A stretch of 64,000 nucleotides of DNA from Siphonodentalium dalli (lineage: Eukaryota > Mollusca > Scaphopoda > Gadilida > Siphonodentaliidae), in contig CP136066.1 of NCBI GenBank assembly GCA_032622095.1, forward strand, positions 102,259,319-102,323,318, read 5' to 3'. Under the pieces are notes generated by a model. It saw only the letters and a list, made by a program, of their open reading frames with translations, had not been told where the DNA came from and did not search any database. This document shows positions 23,463 through 34,858 of the stretch, one piece after another. Position numbers and translations under genes: made by a program. Positions within the stretch are counted from its first letter, which is position 1. Each line of letters opens with the position of its first letter.

Positions 23463-23866
23463 TTTTAAATTCGCGCACCGATGAGTGCACGAAAAACAGT
23501 ATTGCGCGAATTTAAATACGAGTAAGGTATGAATTTCTTCAAGAATATACTAATAGTATGAGATAGTATAGTATAATTATGATTGTATGATTGCGATATG
23601 AGCCACAAAACACACGTTGTGTGAACCGAGCATTTGTTCATAGAGTACGCAAAGAGTGTGCGATAAGCAAAACAGTCAACACTATGGCATTTTTTTTTGG
23701 GGCAGAGTGATTCACGGTGACCCACTCAACGCCGAAATCTTGAGTGGCGACGATTAGCGAGTGCTATATATTGTTCAAAAACAATATGGTGTAAATTTTA
23801 ACCAACGTACCATAGTGGGGTTTCCCCGGTGTTGAGTGCTTTGCGTATCGCACACTCTTTACGCAC
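23463..23866. repeat. Two inverted repeats
   Basis: A palindrome at 23463-23513 (TTTAAATTCGCGCA and its complement) and a larger one with arms at about 23645-23670 and 23843-23866 (GTACGCAAAGAGTGTGCGATA against TATCGCACACTCTTTACGCAC). Probably one or two foldback MITEs; outer borders not resolved. Confidence 0.65.
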
Positions 23867-24029
23867 TGTGCTGTATAAAAAAAATATGGCTTTTGTTTAC
23901 TATCCAGGGGACAGCAGGACGACAGCCTTTTCTGGTTATGCCGTCCCCAATAACTCATTGTTTTTACAAATTAATTATGTTTAAAAAAAATTGTTGTATT
24001 GAGTTGTGAATCAAACAATCATAGTCAAT

Positions 24030-24310
24030 CATAGTCAAAGCGTACGAGCTTGACAATACCACAGGCCCCTTTGGAAAATTGCTAAAATAGAAATATAGAC
24101 TATTACACTGTTATATAGTCTATATTGGTATTTTAGTCATTTTCCCCAGGGGCCTGTGGACAATACCATGATATGTATGCGATATTTATGATTGGTATAT
24201 AAGAATAAAATTTGTCTATATTTGAATATTCTCTCTGTTTATGGTTGCTTTAACGAACGTGACTTTATTTAACAATACCTGAAGGCCATCCGTATCTTTA
24301 AAGGCACTTG
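24030..24310. repeat. Dispersed repeat, partner of 13360-13640, with a nested palindrome
   Basis: Same motif order as 13360-13640. Its sequence is interrupted at GACAATAC by the small element at 24060-24158. Confidence 0.65.
24060..24158. mobile_element. 99-bp hAT-like palindromic MITE
   Basis: Ends CACAGGCCCC and GGGGCCTGTG. The 8-bp direct repeat GACAATAC lies at 24052-24059 and 24159-24166. Almost the whole element can fold on itself. The 8-bp duplication and CA-start ends fit the hAT superfamily. Confidence 0.85.
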
Positions 24311-25387
24311 GCGGTTTGAAGCCTCAAATTATCAATCGGAATTATCGCTTTTTCACATGCCTGTCAGGTTGAAGGATCAAAACATTGACAGATGCCGGAA
24401 ATGTCGGTATATCTATACTGTTACAGACGTTTTATTCCACCGGGTGACTACAGAGTACATATGTCATATACGTTCTTCTTACGGTAGATGTGTTTTAAAG
24501 GGGGACTATACTCATATTTCCTGTATTTGCACTGAGGGAATTGTTTAGCCTGGAGTATCAATTAGAACTTTATCAATGTGCCAAATGTGAGTACCAATGT
24601 AAATGGACATCTCTCTGTCGACCAAAATCGGTCAACTTTCATAAAACCACACACTTTACATTTGCATCTATTCTTGTTTTAGCATTAGATTTTCAACTGT
24701 TGAAACTTTAGTCCATATTTGGGACGAGACGCCATATCTACCCCATGTCGCCACGTTCCTGTCATCCAGAGATTAAACACTCACAGCATATAATGTTAAG
24801 ACAACGTAGGCCTACATGTATATAAGACAATCCCCAGAAGTGTGTCTAGTATGTAACAGTGCAGACTCGAACTTCAAGTCGTTAAAATTGTGACATTTTG
24901 TTGGTGTTTGTTTAAGAATTATCGCATGCCTGCAAATGGCTTGACCCGAGACACATGCTGTACACCCAAATATGTTGGCAAGCACATAGGAACCACTTCT
25001 GTTTATCCTCATATATATAGCGACCGGATTCACATGCACATAAATGTCGCACATTTTCCGGGTAACAATACAGAGTATCAACCGCTCCGCCCCCACATGG
25101 TACGCTCGTGATTCGGTTTATTTTTAATCGGTAATTAGATTCCATAACCCCTGTTTACTTATACTCTGGGATTCATGATCCCAAATTAACCGGCAATCAA
25201 CAATCCACACCAAACTTTGATATATATATATACGCAGCTTTAAAGTTATAGCACGAAATTGTTCAACTTGATCATTTCTTCATCATCATCATCAATACTC
25301 CGAGACAGACAAGTACTCTACAGCCCAAGTGACACATTCGGTCCCATAACTTTCATGACGGAAGCTGCGCTGGCGCAACATTAAAGA
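24311..25387. other. Intron DNA, no gene or repeat recognised
   Basis: Several short frames exist on both strands, but none has good splice borders or recognisable content. A small TA-rich run is at 25220-25232. Confidence 0.4.
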
Positions 25388-25505
25388 CCCTGTGCCAAAG
25401 CATATTTTATATATGCGAGTCAACCGTAGGTCGCCTCGCATATATATGAGAATGCATTTGCCTAACATGTCGCCTCGCATATATAAGAGAATGCATTGGC
25501 CTATA
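25388..25505. mobile_element. Fragment of the palindromic-core MITE family
   Basis: CCTGTGCCAAAGCA, GCGAGTCAACCGTAGGTCGCC and TCGCATATATAAGAGAATGC, degraded. Outer ends are missing. Confidence 0.7.
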
Positions 25506-25745
25506 TAACATTTATTTTATTAATTTTTCTCACATTCTTTAACAATTTAAAAAAAATTATCATTTGTTCTTACATTCTATACAATTTTTATAATTCTACT
25601 TCCATGGTTTAGCATGGAAGTATATTGTTTTTGTGTTTTTTATTTTACTCTATTATTATTCTCCTTCTTCTTATCAATTTTATAATGAGCATAACTCAGT
25701 AAGTACAAGAGCTAGAAAGCTGAAACTTTGTACGTATATATACTA

Positions 25746-26291
25746 CTAGCCGATGAGCCCGACGTTGTCCGGGCTATTCAAAAACCAAATTTCAAGTCGA
25801 TAGCTCTACCCAGCCCGACGATTTCAAGTCGATAGCTCTACCCGTTTCCGAGATCTGGTCTGCGCATGCGCGAAGCTGGCGTCGCACGGGCTCGGCGACC
25901 CGATAAAATTCGTATTCGGGGCAAGATACATTCACATACCAAATTTCAAGTCGATAGCTCCACCCGTTTCCGAGATCTCGTCTGCGCATGCGCGAATCTG
26001 GCGTCGCACGGGCTCGGCGACCCGATAAAATTCGTATCCGGGGCAAGATACATTCACATACCAAATTTCAAGTCGATAGCTCCACCCGTTTCCGAGATCT
26101 CGTCTGCGCATGCGCGAAGCTGGCGCCGCACGGGCTCGCCAATACGACAACCTCCACCGCCTGGTCAAACTACACACACGCACCAAGTTTCGTCCCGATC
26201 GGTCGAGAATCGTAGATTTGTATAAATGACAAACATACAGACAGACAGACAGACAAACATACAGACAGAGGTCTTCAAAATATATATGAGA
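25746..26291 (-). mobile_element. Helitron-like element, minus strand (546 bp)
   Basis: Minus strand: TCTCATATATATTTTGAAG start at 26291 and CTAG end at 25746, followed on that strand by T. It contains three copies of the GAAACGGGTGGAGCTATCGA / CGCATGCGCAGACG module where its neighbours have two. It abuts the next copy with no spacer. Confidence 0.8.
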
Positions 26292-26683
26292 CTAGCCGAT
26301 GAGCCCGACGTTGTCCGGGCTATTCAAAAACCAAATTTCAAGTCGATAGCTCCACCCGTTTCCGAGATCTCGTCTGCGCATGCGCGAAACTGGCGTCGCA
26401 CGGGCTCGGCTACCCGATAAAATTCGTATCCGGGGCAAGATACATTCACATAGCAAATTTCAAGTCGATAACTCCACCCGTTTCCTAGATCTCGTCTGCG
26501 CATGCGCTGCACGGGTGTCGCACGGGCTCGCCAATACGACAACGACCACCGCCTGGTCAAACTACACACACGTACCAAGTTTCGTCCCGATCGGTCGAGA
26601 TTCGTAGATTTGTATTAATGACAAACATACAAACAAACAGACAGACAGACAGACAGACAGAGGTCTTCAAAATATATATGAGA
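26292..26683 (-). mobile_element. Helitron-like element, minus strand (392 bp)
   Basis: Starts TCTCATATATATTTTGAAG at 26683 (base before it on the minus strand is A) and ends CTAG at 26292, directly joined to the 5' end of the element at 25746-26291. Same internal modules as 22798-23185. Confidence 0.8.
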
Positions 26684-27540
26684 TTGAGAATCATGTCCTC
26701 ACTTGACTTGCAGAGTTAACTCCCTTTATGTGAAATTTTTTTTCTTTCAGAACTCCGTAAATATAAGAAGTACAGCACTGAAATTTGGTCGATAGATATA
26801 TCCACTGAAGCATGAGCACATCAAAAACTTTGTCCGTCTTTCCTCTCCAGAGTTATCTCCCATATATAGGTCAACCTCGAAATCTTTCAGATCGCCTGTC
26901 CTCATATAGCAAGAAAGATAGCTGGATTTAGTTTCTATGATAGTGCTGGCCGTTGTCAATATACTACACAAAAATATTTTAGACAGGGTCGGCCTTTTTG
27001 GTTAGGATGGGGGCGAAATTTATTGAGAGCTTCTATGCAGTTACTCGTTAGCAACTTGATACGAAAAAAAGTTTTGAACAGGGACGGACTTATATTGTTG
27101 CGGTTAGGGTGGGGGCAAAATTTTCGCTATTTGTTTGTTGCGATGATTTCAACTATTTTTACTATCATGTATCTATAGGATGTACTAATGATCCTCCTGT
27201 AAGAATGTTGTAAATCGGTTGAGAAATGCCCAAGTTACAGACAATCAAATAAGTTGGCTAATGAAGGAGCATGGGAGATGGTGAGACCATATCTGGGGAG
27301 GCGACGAAACCATGTCGGTGGAGATACCAGGTCGGGGTGGTGAGACCAGGCAGAGGGTGGAGAGACCAGGCTGACCGGTGGCGGAATCCGATGTAAACGT
27401 CAGATTCAGCAAACAAAAACAAAAAAACAAGTCCAGCGGTATAATATTTTTTATTGCGTGCTCCAGATGGGAAGAGTGATTGGGACCGGAATGTACCATT
27501 TATAAGTTACTTGTCCCAACCGTTACCGATCTACAACATG
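26684..27540. other. Intron DNA with decayed repeats
   Basis: 26740-26880 reads like a relative of the Helitron interior (AACTCCGTAAATATAAG, AAATTTGGTCGATAG). 27260-27370 is a purine-rich stretch with GGTGAGACCA repeated. No gene. Confidence 0.4.
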
Positions 27541-28105
27541 GACAAGAAAATGACCTATTTTTGGCGCCAATTCCAATGGGCTAATAGATGAGCAAGGTTA
27601 ATGCAGGAGCGGGTACGCTGGTATCATTCTAGGCTCTAGGTAGGCTCTAAAAGTTTCATAGCTCTACTATAACACCAACCTGCCCAACAGCGAGCGAGCT
27701 TCGGGTGGGTTCAGACTTTTTGCAAATTCCAACGAAATTCAAAGGGGGGGGGGGAATTGTCTAAAAAATCAAACATCGAGTTAAAAAAAAATTAGTATTG
27801 GATATGATAGATAGTATCCAAGCGCAACTTATTGGTGTCTGCTTAATTCGCGCTAAGGTCGAAGGTTTACTCGTGGCGAGGCTTTATAATGTAAATAAGT
27901 ATTGTTAAGTGCTGTATCACTAACCTGTTTTTCTCGCCAAATCCGACCTAGTTAATGAAGGAGCGAGCTAATGCAGGAGCAGGTACGTCGATATACTTTT
28001 GGTAATATTCCAAAGTTTGACTGCTCTACTCACAAAGCAACTTGACCAACGGAGAGCTCGTGTTCAGTTGGGTTCAAATTGGCAAATTCCAACAACACGA
28101 CAGTC
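27540..28105 (+). repeat. Dispersed repeat family, two copies
   Basis: Copies at about 27560-27760 and 27940-28100 share TAATGCAGGAGC, a GGTACG..GGTAT element, CTCTACT...AAGCAACTTG, CCAACGGAGAGCTCG and GGCAAATTCCAAC. Two more copies lie at about 36900-37090 and 37310-37455. Confidence 0.65.
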
Positions 28106-28368
28106 AATGACTGTGGGTCGCTCACCACTGCCTCAGTAATCCCCCAATTAGCAGTGTCTAGTGGAGGCATTGTCACCAGTAAGCTGGTGGCCACAAAGGC
28201 TAATTATGTTAATGACTCTTATTAACAATCAGAGTGTTGATAATCTCATTGTCCTTTACAATGGCCTGGCTGTGTGACTGACTTACTGAGACAGTCTTAT
28301 TTACTTAATAATGAACTGATGGATACATGTATATGTTACTAAAATACTCTATTATTTTCATTTTATAG

Positions 28369-28680
28369 CGAAAGCATCGAGATATCTACACAGTCACAAA
28401 CACAAGTGATCAATAACCTAGAATCTCTCAGTATGTAACAAACATCAGCCAAGAACCAAAGCATTGAAGTTGTCAAATTTCTCAAATCTCTGATATCATC
28501 TGAATTTCTAGAAGATCAACCCCGGCTACTAGCTGCCAATACAACATGCTGGAATTGTTAGCTCAGTTCTACGAACACCAGTCCTATCCTGAACTCAGTA
28601 CATTGGCTGCTCTTTGCAAAGTGTGCTTCTTCGTGTATTTTATCTTGCTTGTGTTAAATTCATGTTTTGTTATCAAATAA
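28369..28680 (+). pseudogene. Decayed exon-like fragment of unknown gene
   Basis: A good acceptor (TTACTAAA branch-like site, then TTTCATTTTATAG) at 28368 opens a frame ESIEISTQSQTQVINNLESL. After an in-frame stop near 28435 the same frame continues SAKNQSIEVVKFLKS ... FLEDQPRLLAANTT, and after a frame change MLELLAQFYEHQSYPEL follows. AATAAA lies at about 28676. The Leu/Glu-rich helical content suggests a former helical-repeat protein, but I do not recognise it. Alternatively it is a genuine terminal exon ending at the first stop, with the rest UTR. Confidence 0.35.
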
Positions 28681-28714
28681 AGTATTTATCATATAGATAA
28701 ATAGGGTTCCTATT

Positions 28715-28872
28715 TCAATTCTGTATTGAAATGTAATTGTAATTGTAATTGAATTACATTTCAAAGTAATTGTAATTGTAATTAATTACATTGTGAAATA
28801 GATGTAATGGGAATTGTAATTGTAATTGAAAAATGTTGAAGTAATTGTAATTGTAATTAATTACATTCACAA
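28715..28872. repeat. TAATTG-type low-complexity repeat
   Basis: Runs of GTAATTGTAATTGTAATT and their complement, interrupted by short other sequence. Confidence 0.85.
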
Positions 28873-29489
28873 GTAATTGCCCCAAGCCTCCTCACCAGAC
28901 TGTAAGGATTGAGAAGACGGGGACTCTGAAGACTACAAGAGTCAGTACTTGACACAATCACTTAAGACAAGTAGTTCTAAACATGGACATAGCTGGATGT
29001 TCTCAGATGAGCAGGGCTCTTCACCTTGAAATTTCTAATTGCACATCACTGACAAATCTCCAACCTCTTACCTATTAAAGAGGACAACCATACGACAGTA
29101 TTAAGTTCACAAAAATCCTTTTGTACATTCCTCTTAGGTTGAATTTTACGACTAGTACCAGTACTTCAAGCTCTCAAACATTTGAAAATTACCAACCTGA
29201 CACCCCCCATAAAGTTAAAATGTCTGGCCAATTCGGTCCAACAGTTTAACCTGAAGTAGGAACATATGGACTGATGGTTTAAAAACATACATGTTAGAAA
29301 ATCAAACCAAACTACGAGAACAATTCTAACTTATTTTTGGTGTGAACATCTAATCTACAACTAATGTAGTATCAGGCATGAAATTTTTAACTGTTTAACT
29401 TTTGATCAAAATAGGGGGTCAAATCTCCACCCCTCTACACTCCCTCCCCATTGCCTCAAACATTGCCCCCACCCAGGCTGTCTAGAAAT
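28873..29489. other. No gene seen
   Basis: Intron-like DNA. A piece near 29210-29290 resembles the TTGGAAATTTCCAAC sequences of the hAT element at 33618, too diverged to delimit. Confidence 0.35.
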
Positions 29490-30680
29490 AAATATTATTA
29501 TACCAGTACCAAACCGCATAGAGGAGAGTTAAATCTCTTATCTCTGCCCCTATTAGAACAAATGTGAATCCTCATCTATGAGATCCATTCATCTAGTAAT
29601 AACAATATACCCCCCAATATTTCTTTGAAAAATCAGGGTATGATTTCACCTGGATAAGTGGTGGTTAAGAAACTAATATTGGAACAGCCTAGTCTGTATT
29701 TAGTGTGTCTGACCTTTGCAGGTGAATTTAATGACAGTATTCCGCAAGGTGGGCTAAAATCACCAAATTCACCCTCTGGGGACCTCATTTCCTAAAAATG
29801 ACCCCATTTGAACAAATCTGAACCCCGGTCACCCAAGGCCCCTCCATACCAAATATAAGCTATATAGGCCCAATGGTTCTTGAGAAAAAACGGTTTTAAT
29901 AATTACTATGGAGGGAAAGAGTTGTGGCCCTGGCTTCGCACCTACATGCATTTTATGTGATGAACTTAATTGAACAAATCTGATTGTGAGACACCTAGGG
30001 AACATGCACACTGAAATATATAAACACATTCCGTCTTTAATATGGAGAAGAAAACAATTGTTGATAGATGGATGGATAGACATCCCAACAGGCAGACGGA
30101 TGGAAGCCTGACAGATAGAAGACAAATTTAATCCAATATATACCCCCCAATTTTCTTTGAAAAATCGTGGTATGATTTCATCTTGATAAGTGGTGATTAA
30201 GAAAATAATATGAAATGGCCAAGCCTGAATTTAGTATGTCTGACATTTGCAGAATTAGGTCCCCAAAAGGTGAATTTAATGACAATATTCCGTAAGGCAG
30301 GCTAGCATCACGGAATTCATCCTCAATCTGATTAGGCCTCAATGGCCAATGAAAACCTAGGAACAGATTGAAGTCCTACAGTTGAAGTTGGTGATACACA
30401 CCCATTGAGCACCTCAATTATGCATTTTATCTTCTGCAAATTAGGGAAACATTGAAACTGAACAGGTGGAAAAAAGTGACTAAAACAAAATGTCAATTTG
30501 ATACTTAGGATACTTCCCAGAAGATGAGGCCTAAGCAGAATTAGGTCCCTGGAGGGTGTATTTGATGATGCTAGCATGCTGTATGGGGTAGCAACACGAA
30601 ATTCACCATCTGGGGACCTCACTCTGTAATCGTCAGACACACTATTTCCAGACTTGAAGAAATCTATTAAGCCATTCACA
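29490..30680. repeat. Dispersed repeat cluster
   Basis: Two related copies at 29606-29790 and 30140-30330 share TTTCTTTGAAAAATC, ATAAGTGGTG and AATTTAATGACA..ATTCCG. A short third copy is at 30540-30620. Between them, 29800-30000 matches 36340-36540 (CATTTGAACAAATCTGAA; GGTTCTTGAGAA-type motifs). 30360-30440 matches 63120-63205 (ACACCCATTGAGCACCTCAA). Confidence 0.65.
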
Positions 30681-31959
30681 GTACCATTGAATGTCCGGGA
30701 AACCTATCAGTCATCACCCAACCTTGAGAGCACCAGTTTGTTTTTAAATTGCTACAGATATGTTTACATAAACTAGTAGTCCAGGAGATCGACCCCAAGA
30801 AATAACAAATGTTGCTCATTTTGACGGACAAGTGCTATCCGGGCTAATATTGTAGTAAAATATATGTAGATTACGAAAATCCATGATAGCAGTGGTGAAT
30901 TTGTAGCTTAATTGGCGAAAAACGTGTTTTTAGTGACCTACCCGACGACCGAAAATGAAATATTTTCCGGCGACGTCATAGTACTACTAGTCCGGGAGCT
31001 AATATGGGCACCCTTGCACCCCCTGGTACTTAACTTCTCCCAACTCATTTTGTTCCTTATTATGTCCTTCAACTTTTAAGCAATGTTAACAAGAAAAAAA
31101 AAGTGGCCGTATAGACTCCAGACAAAATGGCGTCCATCATGGTCGCCGTTTTTCAGACCAGACCCTAAGTCAGTTTTATGCAAATTATAGCGGTGAAAAT
31201 CTTGTAAAATGTATACAAATGTATATATTTTCGTGAAGCTAAGACATAATGTCACTTTTTTGGGCAAAATTGAAACTCAGCATCCAAGATGGCCGCCAAA
31301 ATGGCTGCCGGAAGTTGAAAATATGACCTTTTTTTTTTACAAATATCTTCTAGATCGATTCATGCTGTTTGGAACTGGTTGAGTAATGCGACTTTGTTTT
31401 GTATTTTGTGTAACTGATCATTGGGGCAATTAAATGTGCACTTTTTGGGTTCCTAGCCCCTTCCGTTCCCTAAAAAATTCGAATTTACAGAACGCAGTAT
31501 AAAATTTAACACAAAAAAATCACAATTGGGATTATATTTTAACAAGAAATGAACAGAACTTTGTAATGTAAGTGATGCATATGATTATACCTATGAATAT
31601 TCCAACTCACTGGAACCAAAATTCTTACTTTGGCTCAAAATGGCTGCCAAAATATGGAAAATGATAAATATTGCCCCAGCGTGTCCTGCAATCGATTGCA
31701 AGTTGTGGATGGTGTACAAAATTGGCTATTCTATACATTGAATACTAACATGTCTGATGTGCCATGATTAATTGTTACTATTGTCACCACTGACATCACC
31801 AAAAATATTGGACTTTTCTCTCAAAAAGTTGACTTAAATATCGGCAAAAATTAACTTTTCATGTTTGGACCATTTTTGCAATTAAAATGTAACTATCTTT
31901 GAGTTGAAAGGTGTTTATTGTTTTGGTCTATATTAAATGTGTCACACTACGGGATTTAT
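30681..31959. other. Intron DNA; several ATGGC(G/C)GCC motifs, no gene
   Basis: AAGATGGCCGCCAAAATGGC at about 31287 and AAAATGGCTGCCAAAATATGG at 31640. 30780-30850 and 35900-35960 share CTCCTGGACTA / TTGTCCGTCAATATGAGCAA-type sequence in opposite orientation, so they may be ends of a larger element. No exon found. Confidence 0.35.
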
Positions 31960-33060
31960 AGACCAAATTGTTCGCCCGATTTTGACAGAACTCTATACTC
32001 TCATTAAGTAGACATGGATAAACTTGTATATGCAGCCTGTGTCAGGGATGACGCAGTTATATAGGGGTGGGTGTAATATAGTGTGTCATTTTGACATATT
32101 TCTCGATGGGTTAATATATAATGCTATGTTATTATTGACTGAAATGACTAATATCGAGATTTCTGGTGACCATTCAACGTTTGATACCATTTGATGTCCC
32201 GATGGGGTATGTTTTAGAAGTTCTGACACGTCACCAAGCTTCGGTACATGTCACGAAGCTTCGGTACATAGGATGAAAAACCGCCACAGATTTGGGGTTA
32301 GTGATGCAAGGTCACATTTTTCGCCAGATTTCGACAGAACTATATGCTCTCATTAAGTAGACATGGATAAACTTCTTGTATGTAGCACTGTGTCAGGGAG
32401 GAAGCAGTTATATAGGGTGGATGTAATATAGTGTGTCATTTTGACATAATTACACCATGGGTTAATATATAATTCCATGATAATTACGATCTGAAATGAC
32501 TGATATCAAAGTTTATGGTGACCATTCAACGTTTGATGCCATTTGACGGTACGTGTCACGAAGCTTCCGTAAATTGGATGAAAAATCGCCACAGATTGGG
32601 GTTAATGATGCGAGATCACATTTTCGCCAGATTTTGACGGAACTGTATACTCTCATTAAGTAGACATCGATAAACTTCTTATATGTAGTACTGTGTCAGA
32701 GAGGGAGCAGTTATATAGTTAGTAGGTGTAATATAGTGTGTCATGACATATTACTCGATGGGTTAATATATAATGCGATGCTAATTATGATCTGAAATTA
32801 TTAATATCCGGGTTTCTGGTGACCATTCAACGTTTGTTACCGGTACCATATGATGTCATATGGTGGTATATTCCTGGAGTTCTGACACGTCACGAAGCTT
32901 CGGTACATGGCACGAAGCTTCGGTGCATTGGATGAAAAACCGCCACAGGTTTGGGTTTAAGAATGCATTGTCAATTTTTTTTTTTGCCACAGCACTGGGA
33001 GATAAGTACCCAGGGTCACATGTTTCTTCTGATTTCGATAGTACTGTATACTGTTATTAA
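31960..33060. repeat. Tandem repeat, three units of about 300-400 bp
   Basis: Units begin at about 31977, 32325 and 32632 with ATTT(T/C)GACAGAACT-like sequence; a fourth start is near 33031. Each has CTCATTAAGTAGACAT, GCAGTTATATAG, GTGTAATATAGTGTGTCAT, GGTGACCATTCAACGTTTG and ACGAAGCTTCGGTACAT (a short palindrome, often doubled). Confidence 0.85.
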
Positions 33061-33609
33061 TAAAGATACACCTTGATTAACTTCATGTTGAATGAACCAG
33101 TCACAGAATAATTTTCAATTATTGAACATTTAACTTGAATGTCACGAATAATCGGTACATTCATGTTTTTGTTTCGACGTCGACTGTATGCATAAATCTG
33201 ATTTAAATATAGTAACATATAAATAATAATTAATGTACCGAAGCTACGTATCTATAGGTTACAAACACCTAATTATTCTCCATAGGCGACAGTGTTAACT
33301 AAAAGTCCCGCCGGCTATGTATTAGGCCTATTTGATCTTCAAGTGGTCAATTTTCCCTTAGCACGTCATCCGCTGCACCAATATGTGACAACAAACGCGC
33401 CATTTTCGGTATTTTTTTTCAAACGATAAACTTGCATTTCCACAACTACCCCATTTACTGCACAAAAATCAGCAGCATAAACATATCCAGACCCCTTCCG
33501 TAACTTCTGGATACCACCAGACTCTTCCTGGACATCTAAACATACACGATCACTATATTTACGTAGGCTATGATTTTCTGTTCCCGATTAGGGATATTTC
33601 CCTCAATGA
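33061..33609. other. No gene seen
   Basis: Intron DNA between the tandem repeat and the hAT-like element. Confidence 0.35.
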
Positions 33610-33617
33610 TAATCAAC

Positions 33618-34850
33618 CAGGGATGTGGCTAGAGGGTCTCCGCTGGGGGGGTGTCCACCTTGGGAATTTCCAACTGCACCCCCCCCCTTGAGTCGGAATC
33701 ACACCAACACAACTTTTTGCATAATTCCATTTGCACCCCCCCCCCCTTGAGTCGGAATCACACCAATACAACTTTTTTGCATAATTCCATTTGCACCCCC
33801 CCCCCTTGAGTCGGAATCGGACCAACAAACACAACTTTTTGCATAATTCCAGCACCCCCCCCGTGTACCTCATGCTCAGGCCTAATTTCCTATATATTCA
33901 TAAGCCATGCTTCTATTTTCCCAGTATGAGAACATTAAGATATTTTTACCTGAAAATTTCCCCCCAAAAAAAACAACTAGTGATCTAATTCCAGACAAAT
34001 GCACACAGCTACCGACAACAGACCAGGAAACACCGGGCCGACCATGGTTGTTCGGCCCGGTGTGAGAAAATTTTGAAAACTATACAAGAAAATCGCAAAA
34101 CCTAGCATCTAGACTGGCCTCAACTGAAGCTTTCCTAGTGTTGGAAATTTCAAACCTCATGCTCCCCCTCGGGTTGGAAAATTCTTCAACTGATGACCAT
34201 TTATGTCTACAAGTTTGACCAAATGTAGTAAAATATTGTTTTGCTAAACTAATTAGCAGTTTTGTATTGGCCATGTGGATGGGGCAATGACACACCAGGC
34301 CGACCATGGTTCGGCCCGGTGTGCGAAAATTTTGAAATCTGAACAAGAAAATCGCAAAATCCTAACATCTAGACTAGCCTCAAGCCTTCCTACTGTTGGA
34401 AATTTCAAACCCTACACCCCCGTTTAGGTTGGAAAATTTCCAACTGATGACAATTCCAATGACAATGTTGACCAATTGTATGACAATATTGTTTTCTTAA
34501 ATTAACTATAAGTTTTTGACTGGCCACGGGGGAGGGACCAGGACACAAGCTTTCCAAGTGTTGGAAATTTCCAACCTGTCACCTCCTTTAGGTTGGAAAA
34601 TTTCCAACTGATGACCATTTCTGTCAAAATTTTTGACCAAAAATAGGAACATATGCAAATATTGGTTGAAAAACAATAAATTCCCCCCAATAAATTGTTT
34701 TATAATCAAACTACAAGTACATTTTCAACCTATTATTGGTGTGAAATTTCGTTGTGGCAGGTATGAAATTTCCAACTATTGAAAATATAGCTCTCTGCTG
34801 GGGGGGGGGTGAGACACCCCCCACACCCCCCCCCTCTAGCCACATCCCTG
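33618..34850. mobile_element. hAT-like non-autonomous element (1,233 bp)
   Basis: Ends CAGGGATGTGGCTAGAGGG and its complement; the 8-bp direct repeat TAATCAAC lies at 33610-33617 and 34851-34858. The interior has three 60-70-bp tandem units with C runs and TTGAGTCGGAATC (33655-33860) and then about 240-bp units containing GACCATGGTTCGGCCCGGTG and TTGGAAATTTC (34030-34790). No transposase. The sequence at 56930-57110 ends in a similar CTAGCCATGTCCCTG. Confidence 0.85.
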
Positions 34851-34858
34851 TAATCAAC

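Noticed and set aside
24357-24548. Cys-containing 63-codon frame (CRKCRYIY)
   Set aside because: Short, no splice borders, no family match; random frames of this size are common here.
22830-26607. Many frames with REAGVARARRPDKIRIRGK
   Set aside because: They are translations of the GC-rich modules in non-coding Helitron-like elements, present in both orientations and in several phases.
30332-30679. 115-codon minus-strand frame
   Set aside because: Lies entirely within dispersed repeats that recur at 29.6 and 63.1 kb, with no exon features.
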